Part shown: positions 1-13,080 of the stretch, in pieces
How positions within the stretch are numbered: position 1 is the first letter of the stretch
Layout of the letters: the number at the start of each line of letters is the position of its first letter
Assembly: GCA_013368445.1 (NCBI GenBank)
Contig: JAACJO010000017.1
Coordinates: forward strand, 434,001-498,000
Direction: 5' to 3'
DNA from: Leucocoprinus leucothites
Lineage: Eukaryota; Basidiomycota; Agaricomycetes; Agaricales; Agaricaceae
DNA length: 64,000 nt
Made by a program: the position numbers and the translations under genes
Notes under the pieces: generated by a model
What the model was told of the DNA's origin: nothing
Database searches by the model: none
What the model saw: the letters and a program-made list of their open reading frames with translations, nothing else

Positions 1-1528
1 GGGAAAGCGACGGGCCGCGATGTATGTAATGAAGACGTCAAAAGGATGAAAAGAATCCAGCTGGGTAATTCTGGTAACGCTTGGAGATGCAAGGTGACTG
101 CTACAATAAACGAAGAGGAGCGAATAGAATAACAATAATTATAACCTGATGAAATGCTTGCAAAGTGCTGGTGAATCAGGTAAAAACGAAGCGCGACAGT
201 ATGCTGATATGCGTAGAAGAAAATGCGCTTCTGAAACTCAAAAGCGTTTTTTGAAGAGATATTAATGATGCGCTGAAACGAAGCCAACGTGTTTTAGGCA
301 GTGGATAAAAAAGACAAGAGTAAAGACGTGTGACAAGGAGGTCCGAGCGATAAGACTCTGACTCTTGAAGACTTCTCGCAGCCCTGTCCAAAGGGGTAGG
401 ACGAAGGTAAGGTTACAAGTGAGTATATGCGCTCGAACAGACTGACCCTGTCGTGAACGAGGCAGATAGAGAGCTCCAGGTGAAAGATAAATGCCGGTAG
501 AGGAGTAGATGATAGGGCTGGGGAGAGTAGGGCCGTGCACGCGCACAGATGGAGGGTGGAGATGGTGGTGGTAGGGAAGAAAGAGAGAATAAAATGAGCA
601 GAGATAGTTGAGGTCGACTCTGTTATGACTTATTTGGAGGGCCAGAGAAGCGGGAGCGAAGACGCGTCGACAGGACAGGTGACGACAGCGAAGAGGTGAG
701 ACACTGTCAACAGCGATTTGCGGGTCAGTTGGTCCGGTCCCTGTGCCTAGAGGATTGTGTATCGCTGATAGAAAAGCATCGAGTTCACCAGGTTTATCTC
801 GGTAAAATATAACTTCCTCTTATTACACAGGAAAGGGAAACGAGAGACTGAAAAATCAGGTGAATCGATCCGAGGCATAGCACTAGCCATCGATGTAAAA
901 ACGCTTGGAAGTATGATCCAGGTCGGAGAAGTTGATCGTTTGTGAGGTGTCGTCAGAAATTCATAAAGGCCTTCCTAGGGAACGTCCGAGAGACGGAAGA
1001 AAAGATAGAACTTGTCCGGAAGTTTGTGGGCAGGAGATTTTGACAATATACATTCAAGCCAGAATAATCAAACTTTCGAGTTTAAGCGGAATATACAAAT
1101 GCTATGACCGTTTTGCGCCAGGAGGAACGTCGCAACAGCTCGCGTTGCAGTTCACCGAGTCTTTGATGCGATGATGGATGTCTACTTCATGCCACATCAG
1201 AGAAGCACGGTAGATACAAATGATGAAAAGAACAAGATAGCGGAGCTAAGTTGCAAGGCAGAGCTAACCAAATCACTCGCAAGGGCACAGATAAAGACGC
1301 GAGGGTTGTTCTGGACACATTCTTTGTTCATTGGAAAAAAACAAATACATCAATTTCCGGAGTTGGCCGAGGCGAAAATCGACCGAATGCCGAACAAGTG
1401 AGCCTGGGAATTTGCTTGAGTTTAGTTTCTTCCTTCCCGCCTTTATATAGCCAGCAATCTAGCCCGCGCTCTTTGTACGTTTCCTCGACCAGCCGCCCTC
1501 CTATCGCGCTAACTCCCACTAGTTCATC
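1..1528. other. Intergenic, 5' flank of the GPI-protein gene
   Basis: I find no credible gene here: the open frames are short, overlap on both strands and resemble no family I know. The last 90 bases look like a promoter because a TATA-type box sits about 80 bases before the next start codon. The first 1.4 kb may belong to a gene beyond the window edge, but nothing in it shows this. Confidence 0.6.
1443..1449 (+). promoter_or_regulatory. TATA box of the Kre9/Knh1-like gene
   Basis: A TATATAG motif lies about 80 bases upstream of the ATG at 1529, in a pyrimidine-rich leader. Spacing and context fit a fungal core promoter. No transcript evidence is available. Confidence 0.55.
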
Positions 1529-2264
1529 ATGGTTGCTATTACCTTCCTCGCCTTCGCCGCTTCCCTTGCCGGTTTCGCTGCTGCCGACCTCAGGATCACC
1601 AGCCCCTCTGCCGGCTCGTGGTGGGGTAAGTTGTCCGTCTCGTTCCCGGCTCGCGTCATAACACGTTTTCAGTCGCTAAATCGGCCAATACCCTCTCCTG
1701 GACCTGCCATGACAGCCCATTCGCCAACTTCACCATCTCGTACGTCCGTTTCACTGGTCATGAATATTTCTCTCACCTCTAGTTTCAGGATGTCCAACTC
1801 TGTATGTTAAATACCTCGCCTCATGATAACATCTCATTATATTTTGCATCAGAACCCTAGTCTCCTCCCCGGAACTCAGGCGATTATCCCGATTGAACAA
1901 AATTTTGACTGTTCCAAGACTGTCACCGACCAGCAATCCGACTACCAACCTGGCACCGGCTACCGCATCCTTTTATCTAATCCCCTCAATTCTACCGAAG
2001 TACGCCCTCCCTTCGATCCTTCTCTCCCTCACTTGCACTGAACATGAACACTTCTAGGTCTACGCCCAGTCGGACGAATTCGAGATCAAGCCTTTGGGCT
2101 CTTCGTTCCCTCCTACTTCTACAGCCGGTGGTGCCACTGCCACCGGCTCTGGTAGCGCTGCTGGGTCTTCCGGTACCAGCAATGGTAACGGCGCCGCCTC
2201 TATGAAGACCGTTGGACTTGGCGTGAGCGTTGGCATGGCTGCTGGCATTGCTTATCTGATGTGA
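1529..2264 (+). CDS. Secreted GPI-anchored Ser/Thr-rich protein, Kre9/Knh1 N-terminal family
   Basis: Five exons (1529-1625, 1673-1739, about 1789-1801, 1853-1999, 2058-2264) join to a protein of about 176 residues. It opens with a signal peptide (MVAITFLAFAASLAGFAAA). A beta-sandwich-type region follows, starting LRITSPSAGSWW and then NTLSWTC, the hallmark of the fungal Kre9/Knh1 N-terminal family (PF10342). A Ser/Thr/Gly-rich spacer and a hydrophobic C-terminal tail ending AAGIAYLM follow, typical of GPI attachment. The family is associated with the cell wall and beta-1,6-glucan; this protein's own role is inferred. The third exon is only 13 or 19 nt because two in-frame acceptors lie 6 nt apart. 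An upstream TATA box supports the start. Confidence 0.85.
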
Positions 2265-2669
2265 GGAGCGATTTTTGCTTCTCTGAACTTGCTTGGATAC
2301 TCTTTGGACTCGTATTCTTCTGGAACTAGTACAGTTTCGTCCATTCCTTCTATGTTATCCCTTATGTTACTGCATTCCCGTACCCATGTTACATGTCCTA
2401 ACGCGCAAAAGGAGGACTGTTCTACAATTTTGTTTGTTGTGCACTGACCTGAGAATTAACCATAACCTTTCCCATGCGGTCTTAAGATCACCTTCTGTCG
2501 GTTTGTTACGATGTCGGTATTCCGGTCTATTTATAACCTAGATGCTTCTGACGCTCACTTCACCAACATATGGTGGCAACGGTAAATTTTCCACAAAACG
2601 GTCTAAGAGGTTTATTAAACCGTAACACAAAGGCAAGAGCTAGCACTAGCTCATGATCCATACCCAGGA
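2265..2669. other. Convergent 3' intergenic region
   Basis: This space lies between the 3' ends of the GPI-protein gene (+) and the first DUF6533 gene (-). It should hold both terminators and untranslated ends. I see no further gene or repeat. Confidence 0.6.
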
Positions 2670-4745
2670 TCATATAAGGATTCCTCTCATTGTCCTTCCA
2701 GCGGTTCGACTCGGGCCTGCGCTGCTCGACCAACCCATCCTTTCCATTAACCGATTCTCCCCACCAACAGCCTCCTCTTCATCAATCCTTTCAAGCCCGG
2801 GAGGAGTGACACTCCCCCTTGTAGTCCCAAACCCATCTCGCCTCGAACTCTCCGTCACAAAAGTATCGAGCTCAATTACTGTTCCCTGCGTTTCTGCCGC
2901 GCCACCATCACCAGTGCCGTCATACGTTGTCCACCCGCTAATAGACCAGATCCCGAGCTCGGCTGTCTCGTGCAAATTGAGCATTAGGCGAGACACCATT
3001 GTCACCGAAATGCTATAAAGCGGCTAATTGTCAGTCCAAAGTGTCGGAACCTGCGTCGCTATTGACACAAAATGTTGAACGGCGGCGCACTTGCTAGCTA
3101 ACGTCGAGAGTGACCCGCCAAAAAAAGGCTACGGAAACGTCCCAGCATGCTCTCACATCAGCGGATCGTCAGACTCGACGAGATTTGAGGGAACCCACAC
3201 CACCAATCTATTTAAAACGGCCAACTTCAGTCAGGATCCTCAATAAATGATCGCATATAAAGCGGTCTAAATACCAGGGTCAAGAGACAGAGACACTCAC
3301 ATAGTATGTCAACACATTCGCCAGGTTCACCAATGCCATTACGCTTGACAAAGAGCAAGCACATGCAGGTCAGCTTCCTATCCCACCCCGCCGTGCTTCG
3401 AAGGCCGAAGCCAGCCCCATATTGTCGCGGAAGAAGCACTCACGCGAAGTAAAGAGCACCTATGTTATGATTAAGTCGAATTAGTACATATTGTGACAGG
3501 AATCAAATGGAATGAACTTACCATCTCGCAAAATCAATGTCATGAGGGGAGGCATGGTCCTCGTTGATGAATATCCCCTTCCAGACACAAGGGCCTTATA
3601 GACCGTTAACCCAAAAATAATCGAATCATATACGAATAAAGCCTCCCAAACCGCTGCGATACCTGTGCATTGACAAGACATTATTAGTAGTGGAGCCAGG
3701 GGCTCTTCAGAAATAACAATAAGATCGGAACACGCACGAACAGCACTGAACAAAGGTGAAATATCACAAATCAGTCCGGAATTAAGCGGTTGGAAATAAA
3801 ACGTAATTAGTAAAAATCACCGGCATCAGCTAAGATGCGCTCGACGCCTACGTGATTTTTGATATACCAATGTGACACCCTCCCCCTAAACTTCCCGGAG
3901 CGCTCTTTTGACCCAGCATAGCCCACTGACCAGGGAGTTCATGTTATTTGGCATGAGCAGTAGTCCGAGAAACCCTGTGTTGCCACAGACGTACACAGGA
4001 TAATCCCCCGAGGACCGCAGCGATCGAGATTATGGACACCAGTATTCGCCTCGAGCATTCATACAGTGCATAGACACGCAGTCCGAGGAGATCTGACAAA
4101 TAATTCTAGTCAAACGACCAGAAGGGTTGATTTACACTCACAAGATATCAGCACCTGTGTCACTACGAGCAGCATTTGGCGAGCAGTATTATACCGCTTG
4201 CAACTAACAAGGCATTAGTTGAGGGAAGGACAGGCAGACGAAGAAGACGCCGTCTACCTCTGCACGGAAATGTGAGCTACCTCGGACAGCTGTGATTATG
4301 TCCACACTCACCTGGACAGGCAGATCCGACAGTCCCAGGATCGACACAGCAATGTTCCCCAGAAACGCAAAATATCGATTAAAGAAAAAATAATACGACC
4401 CCGACCGCTTCTCTCTTCTCCAGATGTAATCAACTTCTTGGCCTATAATGTGCATCCACCACTCACCGTCAGCCATTATCACGAATACAGCGACTGGCTG
4501 GGACTCACGGAAAGTCAAAACGTAATCATAATAAAATGTTGCTGAATGGGTCGACTTTAGTGAATGAGGACCATAGTTTTCAATGCGGAAGAGTCGCTAA
4601 CATATAGCCACGAAGTGAAATACATTATGGAGCATTCTGCAGCATCCGTAGATCTTGTCAGCCTCAGCAATATACTTAGAGATGGGAAGCCGACGCACAC
4701 ATTGTAAACTTCATCCAGCACCTCGAAAGGAAGGCCCTCCGACAT
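2670..4745 (-). CDS. DUF6533-type seven-helix membrane protein, copy 1
   Basis: Many short exons on the minus strand. Exon 1 gives MSEGLPFEVLDEVYNV, the next MLHNVFHFVAI, then TFYYDYVLTF, then QEVDYIWRREKRSGS followed by FFFNRYFAFLGNIA. This order (YDYxLTF, acidic-x-IWRR, NRYxAF) is the signature of the fungal DUF6533 domain (PF20151), the first helices of a seven-helix membrane protein. Later exons supply more membrane helices (around EALFVYDSIIFGLTVY, ALVNLANVLTYY) and the usual VTMVSRLMLNLHE block before a hydrophilic tail. The family has no established function; a receptor-like role is often guessed from topology. It sits in tandem with a paralogue at 5486-7357. Some middle exons are too short for me to place exactly. 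Confidence 0.8.
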
Positions 4746-5485
4746 GGCATAGGAAAGAGAAGGAGGTTAGAAGGAAAGCGTGTAGGGGATAAAGAAACTG
4801 AATACGGCTGCCGCTAGACATTTTAACAAGACTACAGTATCATTATAGAGTAGCTTTCTCAAACCTTTCCCACACCTTGCCATAAATTATGCCAGTTTGT
4901 CGCCACACTGAACCAGCAGCGGAACTGATGGGAAACAAATTGGGACTATTCAATAGGCAATCCCCGGACTGCGGTAATATTAACATCAGGGACATTAGTA
5001 TGACGTTTTCAGTCATATCCGTGATCCTGGCTCTCTTCGAGTTGTAGGACTTGCAAAGTCCTACAAAGCTTTGCACACTAGACGATGATCATGGAAAACC
5101 CACCACCACCGAGTCAAGGACTTTCCAGACGCCTCGGGTATGGACAAAGTAGACATACGAGAGACTCGATCAATTCAGAAAATTAGTTTCTATAATGTCC
5201 TTCTCTCAAGGATCGCTGAAGCCAGAAGTGCCAGTGACAGCGTCCATAAGGGAGCCGAAGGCCTTCCCAAGCCTATATACTATCGTAAGCATGATTTTGG
5301 CATTGCCTTGCGCGACTCTATGGAGAGTCATCAGCGGCCGCCCAGCTTTCTCGCTTCCACAACGATTGAGCTCTAGAGTTGAGATACTAGATATATGTTC
5401 AAGTTGAAAATAATCTTCTCAGAGGAAGGCCGCTAGAGTGGGGACGTTTTCTCTGGAGAACCCTAATCATTTTGGCACAGGAGCT
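4746..5485. other. Intergenic between tandem DUF6533 genes
   Basis: This is the upstream region of DUF6533 copy 1 and the 3' flank of copy 2. Short overlapping frames on both strands show no family resemblance. No repeat noted. Confidence 0.55.
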
Positions 5486-7357
5486 TCATGGCCCTTGTGC
5501 TCCCATACTCCGCGAGTTTGTCGACTCCGTGTTCGCCGTTAAGATGGTGTTCAGCTCGACCGAATCTCCGCTCCAATAGCTGGTGCCGTAAGTGGATGCT
5601 CTCCGCGTGGATAAGATGCCCTGCTTGGCTGTCTCGTGTAAATTGAGCATGAGGCGGGACATCATGGTGACGGAGACACTAAGGCGACAGAATGTCAGTT
5701 CGGTGACGGCTGTGCCTAGTCGCCCGGATATTGGCAGCTGTATTAGAAGTTCCGTACCTACTGGCTAGAGTCGAGATCCCTCCGCGAAAATATGGCTGCG
5801 TATCATTCCCACCAATACTGTATCAGTCGTGCAAACTCTCAGCCAATACACATTCACTCACGCCCCCAATCTATGAACAATAATTTATTGTTCCAGACCA
5901 CTGTGTTAAAACGGCATCATGCGAAGAAACCCTCAAGAACTCACGTAGAAAGTCAAGATATTTGAGAGATTCGCCAACGCCATTACACTGAATTTTTGAT
6001 GTTGAGAAGATAGAGTTCAGCTCAACGCATGCTTCACTCACCTAAAATATAACACCCCTATTCAATCCTATTTTTAGTTTCGTGAATTGCACCCGGTCCA
6101 CGCCAGGATAGCAACGAAATCGACTCACCATCACGCAGAACGAGAGTCAACAGTGGAGGGACGTTCCTACCCGGCAGAAAATATTGCCTCCTTGTTCGCC
6201 AAGAGTGATACACCGTCAAACTGAATATCAGGGACTCAAACAAAAACATAGACTCCCAGGCAACTGCAAGGTCTACAGGCCGTTGATTTGGATCATCAGC
6301 GAAACTCCGAGGCTTCCCATGGAGAAAAAACTTAATATAACGCACGGATGGCACTGGAGAAGCACCATTCAGGTATAAACGCAAGTCAGTAATTGGTTAA
6401 GAAGGCAGAGATCAACGTTTCAACAAGGGGAATCTGCACGTACGTTGATTTGGACATCCCGATATGACATCCGCTCCCTGTCTCTCTTGGAGCACTTTTT
6501 TGCCCAAATAAAGACCACTGGCCGAGACAGTCATATTATCAGCAACATATTGCGAGGACACCTATTCGTGTCGATGCTTACACAAGATAGAGCCACAAGG
6601 ATAGCAGCGGTGCTTACCAAGGTGACCAATATGCGTACTGAATGCTGGTATAGTGCGTAGATTCGTAAAGCAAGAAAGTCTATGGTGAGCGGCTGTCAGC
6701 TCAAATCGAGAAAGCTATGGTGAAGGGCCTACAGCATATGAGGACTTGCGTAATTACAAGTAGAGCCTGTCGGAAGCTATTGTACCGCTTGCAGCTAACG
6801 TGCCCACATCGTTAGAACAGTCCAAGGATCACCAGTATTGAAAGAAGCGCCAAACCTCTGAGTCAGGGTCAATTAGAGACTATCGTCAACATCTCAAACA
6901 GTGAGACTCACTTGAACAGACAAATCAGTAAATCCCAGCACCGACACGGCAATGTTTCCAAAAAATGAGAAGTAGCGGTTCACGAGAAAGTAGTATGAGC
7001 TGCGGGTTTTCGGTCTTCTCCAGATCAGGTCTGTCTCTCGTCCTGTGGAATATTCAAACAAGGTTTTCGACATTTAGAACCACCGTATACCACCAGCAGA
7101 AGCACGACGTGCCAGAAGTAAGTATGTGGTCGTAGTAGATAAGTGCTGGTGGATCAGGATTGAGCTGAGTACAGCAATATGGGAATACGATGAGCTCACT
7201 CACCAATTGCTACAATATGCAGCACATTCTGTAGCATTCTGCAAATTTCCGTGCTTCAGTACTCCCGTGCCGTACAGGTTGTAAATACACTGAAAGCAGC
7301 GACATACATGTCATGACTGGTACGCAGCAGCTCAGGATCTAGTATATCCACCGGCAT
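5486..7357 (-). CDS. DUF6533-type seven-helix membrane protein, copy 2
   Basis: Tandem paralogue of 2670-4745 with the same exon order. Exon 1 reads MPVDILDPELLRTSHD, then MLQNVLHIVAI, then LIYYDHILT, then ETDLIWRRPKTRSS followed by FLVNRYFSFFGNIAVSVLG. Further helices lie around WESMFLFESLIFSLTVY and VMALANLSNILTFY, and the C-terminal block VTMMSRLMLNLHETA is conserved. The junction between the LIYYDHILT and ETDLIWRR exons only works with a GC-AG intron (7043-7112); otherwise the frame is lost. The stop follows RSMGAQGP. Function unknown; a membrane receptor or transporter-like role is inferred from topology only. Confidence 0.78.
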
Positions 7358-8514
7358 GGCATTGTGGCCTCGAGCGACTCTAGAAATGAATGGGAAGCAA
7401 GTGGAGAGAAGACGCAAGGAAGGAAAATACTAGGCGCGTCTTAAAAGCGACGGAGCTGTATTCATGTAGCTTCGCTCGCGGTGATCCTATCGGTAATCCA
7501 CAATCCTTAAAGTTGACAGGGTACCGTGAGTCAAAAGATTCACGTGGCCAAGTTTGGAAATCGGTATCATACAGACATTGATAGAAGCGACTGGTCATTG
7601 TTTCGTGACAAGCCTTCGGATATGATCGAGATTTGGTTTGTCGCGACTTATAGAATCAGTTATTTACCTTGGCAGGAATACAACAGCGGTCCGGGCGACA
7701 CATTGTTTCGTCGAAAAAGTGCTTCTTTCTCGTACTCAATCGCCCAGGAGCTGAGCTTTCTTGACATTTATGCAACGCAAGTAGAGCTCCAGCCAGTCGG
7801 GCCCCAACTCTGCCCTTATCCCTCTTCGCAGATGCATCTCGTGCGAGTTTGTGAACGTGTCGAGATTATATTTCAGGCCATCACCCTCATTGCGACAGAT
7901 TTGCGTTTGAGAGAGGTTGATTAAGAGCACATCATTACCTGTACAACAATACGAAGATGGTCAGTCATTTCTTGGTATAATTGTTAGATAGACATACCTC
8001 GATCGGGGGTGATGTCAACCTGACAAGCGGCTATGTAGAAGATAGTTCGCTGACGTCGATATGGGTATTGTGGTTATTCTGGGGTTTCTCCGGTCAATAA
8101 TGCTGGCATCAGGAACATGAGGAATAGGATTACACATGAATATTTGAATGTTAGCGAGCCGAGGAAATCATATGATGGTGGTTTAAGTACAAGGACTGGA
8201 CAACCCTGATCCAAAAGAGCCTCGTATGGCAAAGGTACCGATTTGGTGTGAATAGACTATCAGGGTGGCTCGGTCGGTCCTCAATGTGCCTGAACCACTT
8301 GGATGGGCTTGCATTGCGAGTTTGAGAACACCGAGAAGTCTACTGCATCAGGTTGGATTCTTTTCAAAGCCACTCATCACAACCGGTGAAGGCTTTGAGC
8401 GTAAGCACGCCCTTCATAAAGCAATATACGGAAAGATATCCTCATCGCATTCAATCACAGAGCAATCATCTATGTTACTCAGTCTACAAAGGTGAAAATC
8501 TAGGCACTCGGGGA
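7358..8514. other. Intergenic, DUF6533 copy 2 promoter and permease 3' flank
   Basis: The longest frame here is a 132-codon one at 7526-7924 (+). It shows no recognisable motif and no splice-supported extension, so I do not call it. The region otherwise looks like untranslated and promoter DNA between two minus-strand genes. Confidence 0.5.
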
Positions 8515-10750
8515 TCAAGACGCAAGAGGAACCTTCCGGAAAACCCAACGCGAAATACCATCCTCTTGCAATGTATAAACTCGCTCGAGTCGATAACCCT
8601 TCCTCTGGGGAAGCCAAGTGCCCCAGACATACCAATACGTTATCCCTATAAGCGATACCGCGAATGCCGCCAGCGAATGGGACTAGATAGTAGAGAGGGG
8701 ATGTAAGTCAGCAATCCTGTAAATGGTTTGTTTTTGGATTAGTCCACTCACCCAGTAAGGCAACCTTTCATATGTTTTAGAGCCCGCTACTGGGGGCATA
8801 AGAGGGGCAAAGATGAGGAACATGTTGGCAATGAAAAAGATAGTGACGACAGTCTTTGGGGACCTAAAAGGCGGATTCCAGTTCCAGGCTGCTTGGTAAG
8901 CCTTTGTATGCAAAAGCAATACACCAATCGCCACAAGGGCGTTGATGATAGTCGTACAATAAGAAGCCACTAGCATAGATATCAGATCACAGCATCTCGA
9001 TTCCATAAATACAATCGAACTCACGACTTATCAAGAAAAGATACGCATCACCCGGCGGGATCACAAACAAGAATAATATCGAGACGGAATATTGGAGGAA
9101 TAGTCCAGCAAGTGGCGCGTTGAAAGGTTTGCTGCTCGCGAAAAACGAAGAGAACGGGAGAATGCCTTCTCTTCCAAGCTCCTGCATCACTGTCACTATG
9201 TGAGTTTCCGGGGCACTTCATAATCCATAGCCGGAAGCTTACCTCTGCCCTGGGCGAATTGGCCTGCGAGCAAGCTTCCAAAGGTTGAAAGGGCGATGAA
9301 TGCACTCAAAGCCTGGAATCCATCATCAGCCACGGGCATAAATGGACCAATCAACGGTACTTACTCTTTCAGTTGTAGGGCCATACAGGTTACGGAAATA
9401 CAACGCCCTGGGATATCATTTTTCAGACTATGTTATAACAATTCAATACATCACGGGCTTACGCAATGATCCTGCGGCTGCTCAGAATATCATTCTTAGA
9501 CACGACAGCGAAATACGCGACGTTGATCAGCATGTACACCGCACTCACGCCGAACATCGCGATGGGGGCCGCACGTTTGATCGTTCGTACAGGGTCCTTG
9601 ATCTCCGATAGCACGTTATTAGCGTTCGAGTAACCTGTGAACGACCTGTAAATTCAGTCAAACTGACGAAACCCCTTCAAAGCACAATATGGATACTTAC
9701 CAGATAACACCATATAAACCAGCAACAAACGCATTTGCATCCGTACCAGAACCCTCCCATAGCTTGTCCCAGTGGAAATTATCAGGCTTCTCATAGCCAT
9801 CGCGAACTTGGAATCCAGGTACACCCATAAGGGATAAGATACCGGAGCCAGCGACCAAAGTCAAGACGATGAACGTAAACATTCCTAACGCGTTTAGCAT
9901 TCGAACGCCCACTTTCCACGCGGTTCCATGTAGAAAAACGATGATAGTTAGGCAGGAGAAAGCAACGAGTCGGGTATTGAACCAGGTTGGTGGGAGACCG
10001 ATAGCATGTAGCAGGTCTGGGCAGCCCCAAACAATGAGTACAATTTGGTTTTCCAGTAAATTGGATACTCACATTCGCTGAGGACCACGCTATTAGCGGT
10101 TGCACTCCCCTAAAAAGAAGATCTCATCAGCTATGCGGGTAAACGCAAAAAACACCCAGACACCCACAGTAATCATGGCATAGATGCTGAACACACAAGT
10201 TATCAAAAACTTGGGACGCCGATAAATGAATTCGAGATAATTCTTTTCTCCTCCACTTCTTGGAAGACCCTACAACTCGGTTACTAAAATAGAAACACGC
10301 GGACAAGACATGGAATGATCTCACTGTGCCCAGCTCGATGTAAACTGCTGTCCCGAGCAACGCGATAAGGGACCCAATAAGCCACATAATGAGGGCAACA
10401 CCGACACTCCCAGCGGAACGCAGGATATTGCTTGGAGTGGCGAATATCCTAGAGCTCAAATGTCAGCCAGAATGGTTGGCGAAGATAAACAAACAATCTG
10501 ACCCAGTCCCAATCACCCGGTTGAAAATCAAGAAACAAGCACTCAGTGTTCCTGACATGATGTGAGCCACAGCGAAACAATACGACAGGAAAGCGATTTG
10601 ACCGACCGAGTCGACGTTTATCCTTTGGGACATTGTCAAATAGTTCTCCGTCTCTTGAGTTCTACCAACGGCGCCAACATAAGTTGCTGGTACTGACAAT
10701 GTACAGGCGACGTACTTGTCTATCAAGAGGTTCACCAGAGGTGGTTCCAT
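8515..10750 (-). CDS. APC-family amino-acid permease, methionine permease (Mup1)-like
   Basis: A multi-exon minus-strand gene for a 12-helix amino-acid/polyamine transporter. Exon 1 (10750-10603) joins to TLSACFLIFNRVIGTG, then IFATPSNILRSAGSVG: the first helix and the unwound GTGIFATP loop of the family. Then follow IMWLIGSLIALLGTAVY with the IELG motif, NYLEFIYRRP, NALGMFTFIVLTLVAGSGIL, the FTGYSNANNVLSEIKDP motif and GLFLQYSVSILFLFVIP. The C-terminus is YWYVWGTWLPQRKGYRLER, ending RWVFRKVPLAS. These fit fungal high-affinity methionine permeases (LAT/YAT-like); substrate is inferred from resemblance. The protein sits in the plasma membrane. Exon 1 is short before the first helix, so an upstream exon cannot be excluded. 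Confidence 0.85.
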
Positions 10751-11816
10751 AGTCGGGCGTCGAGCCCAGTAAAGGCGCCGATTCTTCTTCTCTGGAGGTC
10801 ATTTGGTCGTTCACTCCATGTCATGAGAGAGGATGACTGGGTGTTTAGCGTTGGACGGGTGGAATGATTATGAAGGAAAAGATCGGAGCTATGGTGGCAT
10901 CTTCGTGGGAGAGGGTACTCAGGGTCGTGATAGGTAGCTACAAGGGCCAAAACAGTGTCTAGAGACGATGTATTCGTGGTTTTGAGTGTTCGAGCTCGGT
11001 GTTGTACATCACATGAATACCACTCATAAAGGCAACATGGATCTCCATGTTTGTCTAGAAAAGTTGGTAGACCATACCCACGAAATTGATGTACAATAAT
11101 CACGCGCATATTCACCTCCAAGATCTAATCACTCGTTTTTTATTTTCCGAACTGTACTAGCTTGTGCACCTGGAAAATTGCCTGAAATAACCCCTCAGCA
11201 CATGATTCATGAAGATAGAGATTATCGGCAGAACTTACTGTCGCAGTATAGTTGAATCACCGTTTGGCCAGTTGACATCGTATGGATGACGTCATCGAGA
11301 ACTGCTCGCCTGTTAGGGTTCCCCACCGATTGTCATATCGAAACAAATCTTCCATAGGTCCTGTTGTCAGAGAAGAATGATGATGGCTAAGACGTACAAA
11401 AACCTCGGTCAGGATGTGAATTTCAGCTCATAGGGGAAAGGGAATTATCTGTCTCCATTCGTGTTTTCGAGAGAGTTCTCGAAGGCGTGATCAACTCGTC
11501 ACATTTGGGGAGCACAACCGATTGGTTCGGTCAATGTTTTTCCACATCTTATATGGGGTTAGAATATGTCAGATGATCAATCGCAATCGATAGTGGAGAC
11601 TCGGTGGGATAGTAAAACAGTTAAGATAACCACATCAACCACCGTCTAGCGTTCCGCTCAGCATGGGGTTACAACGATGCAAATCATCTAGAATCACGCG
11701 CGTATAGGCTACAACACTTCGCCCAACAGAAACAAGAGATGTTTTATACAACCCCACGTTAACGTCCAAAACACATATGTATAACTATAAACTCCTAAAA
11801 AGGAAAAGGGACGGAT
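10751..11816. other. Intergenic, permease promoter and cyclophilin 3' flank
   Basis: About 1 kb without a recognisable gene. A 129-codon minus frame (10732-11121) overlaps the permease start but has no family motif. The region probably holds the permease promoter and the cyclophilin terminator. Confidence 0.55.
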
Positions 11817-12463
11817 TTAGACAACACCCGACTTAGCGATAGTGACCTTCTGCTTGACAGCGCCGGACTGCGAGCCCAAGTTCTCGATTTTCCTCACCAG
11901 ATCCATGTTTTGAACAACCTCACCTACAGAAGCACACGTTAGAGACATCGATCTCGAAAAGCAGTGAGATAATCATACCAAACACAACGTGAGCGTCATT
12001 GAGCCAGCTGGTAACGACAGTTGTGATGAAGAACTGGGATCCATTGGTGTTCTTTCCGGCATTGGCCATAGAGAGGAGTCCAGGCTTGTCGTGCTTGAGC
12101 TTAAAGTTCTCATCTATCCCTCCATTCAGCGTGAATGCAAGGAAAATTTCCTGAGGTGTACCGACCTGGAAAACGCTCGCCATAGATGGACTTGCCGCCA
12201 GTGCCGTTACCCTTGGTGAAATCACCGCCTTGGAGCATGAAGTTGGGGATCACACGGTGGAAAGAAGATCCCTGGTAGCCAAAGCCGTGCTGGCCAGTAG
12301 CGAGTTCACGGAAGTTTTTGCAAGTCTTGGGGACGACGTCATCGAAGAGCTTGAAAACGATGCGCCCAGCAGGCTGGTTGTCGATCGTGATATCAAACTG
12401 GCGAGCAGGTCAAAAGAGAATGGCGGAATACGAATAAAATGCACATACGAATACGTTGGACAT
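11817..12463 (-). CDS. CPR1: Cyclophilin A-type peptidyl-prolyl cis-trans isomerase
   Basis: Four exons give a protein of about 162 residues, the usual size of cytosolic cyclophilin. Exon 1 encodes MSNVF; exon 2 continues [20 protein letters not shown] and includes the active-site stretch [18 protein letters not shown], with the catalytic Arg and the Phe/Gln of the pocket. Exon 3 has [18 protein letters not shown] and [11 protein letters not shown], keeping the tryptophan that contacts cyclosporin. The last exon ends TIAKSGVV. It catalyses proline isomerisation during folding. No targeting peptide is visible, so a cytosolic form is likely. All junctions are standard GT-AG. Confidence 0.95.
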
Positions 12464-13080
12464 GATGGTAATGTGAATAGGTGAGGATGAGAGGAGCAAG
12501 TGATACTGGATTGTCTTAAGAGGGCGGATGTTGCCGTTAGATCGGTGATGTGATGGATGGATAAGATCATCGCATCTTATCTCATCACCCCACATGCCCA
12601 AGAGCTTTTAGGAATCGTTTGAGATGATTCGTGCCCATCGCATCAGTGTCCTGGGGATACCAGCTTGTGGCTTGGGCTTCATCTTCCCAAATTGTTCTCC
12701 AATGATATCACCAGTGTCCTAAACTTCGTTCCTTGGAGTCCCGACGTTCGGTGGATGTTAGTATCCATGTGAATTCGTTTTCAAAAGAAGGGTGCAAAAT
12801 AAACTTAGCCCACAGGAGAACGAGTGGAGAGTGCCTAAAATGGCTGTGCCTTCACAACGGCCTCGGTGTTTGGGAGGGTTCTTCAGGCGCTTAGTGACCG
12901 CCCAAGACTTCTTGTCTAAGCGCTGGAGGGACAACCACAAGTGAGAAATAAACTGTTACTCGATCATAACGGATATGCTGACAGTGAATATACAGTATGT
13001 GTACAACTATACAAGAAAGCTGAGTTTGGTCAGCGTTGGAAGGCATCTTTACTTCATGCCACTCACCAGAACGGGAAATC
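12464..13080. other. Cyclophilin promoter and DUF7330-gene 3' flank
   Basis: No gene recognised. A GATGGATGGATAAGATCATC-like stretch near 12550 is mildly repetitive but too short to call. Presumed promoter of the cyclophilin gene. Confidence 0.55.

Noticed and set aside
7526..7924. 132-codon plus frame between DUF6533 copy 2 and the permease
   Set aside because: No motif, no splice support and overlapping antisense frames; typical chance frame.
10732..11121. 129-codon minus frame upstream of the permease
   Set aside because: Overlaps the permease start in another frame, with no domain and odd composition.
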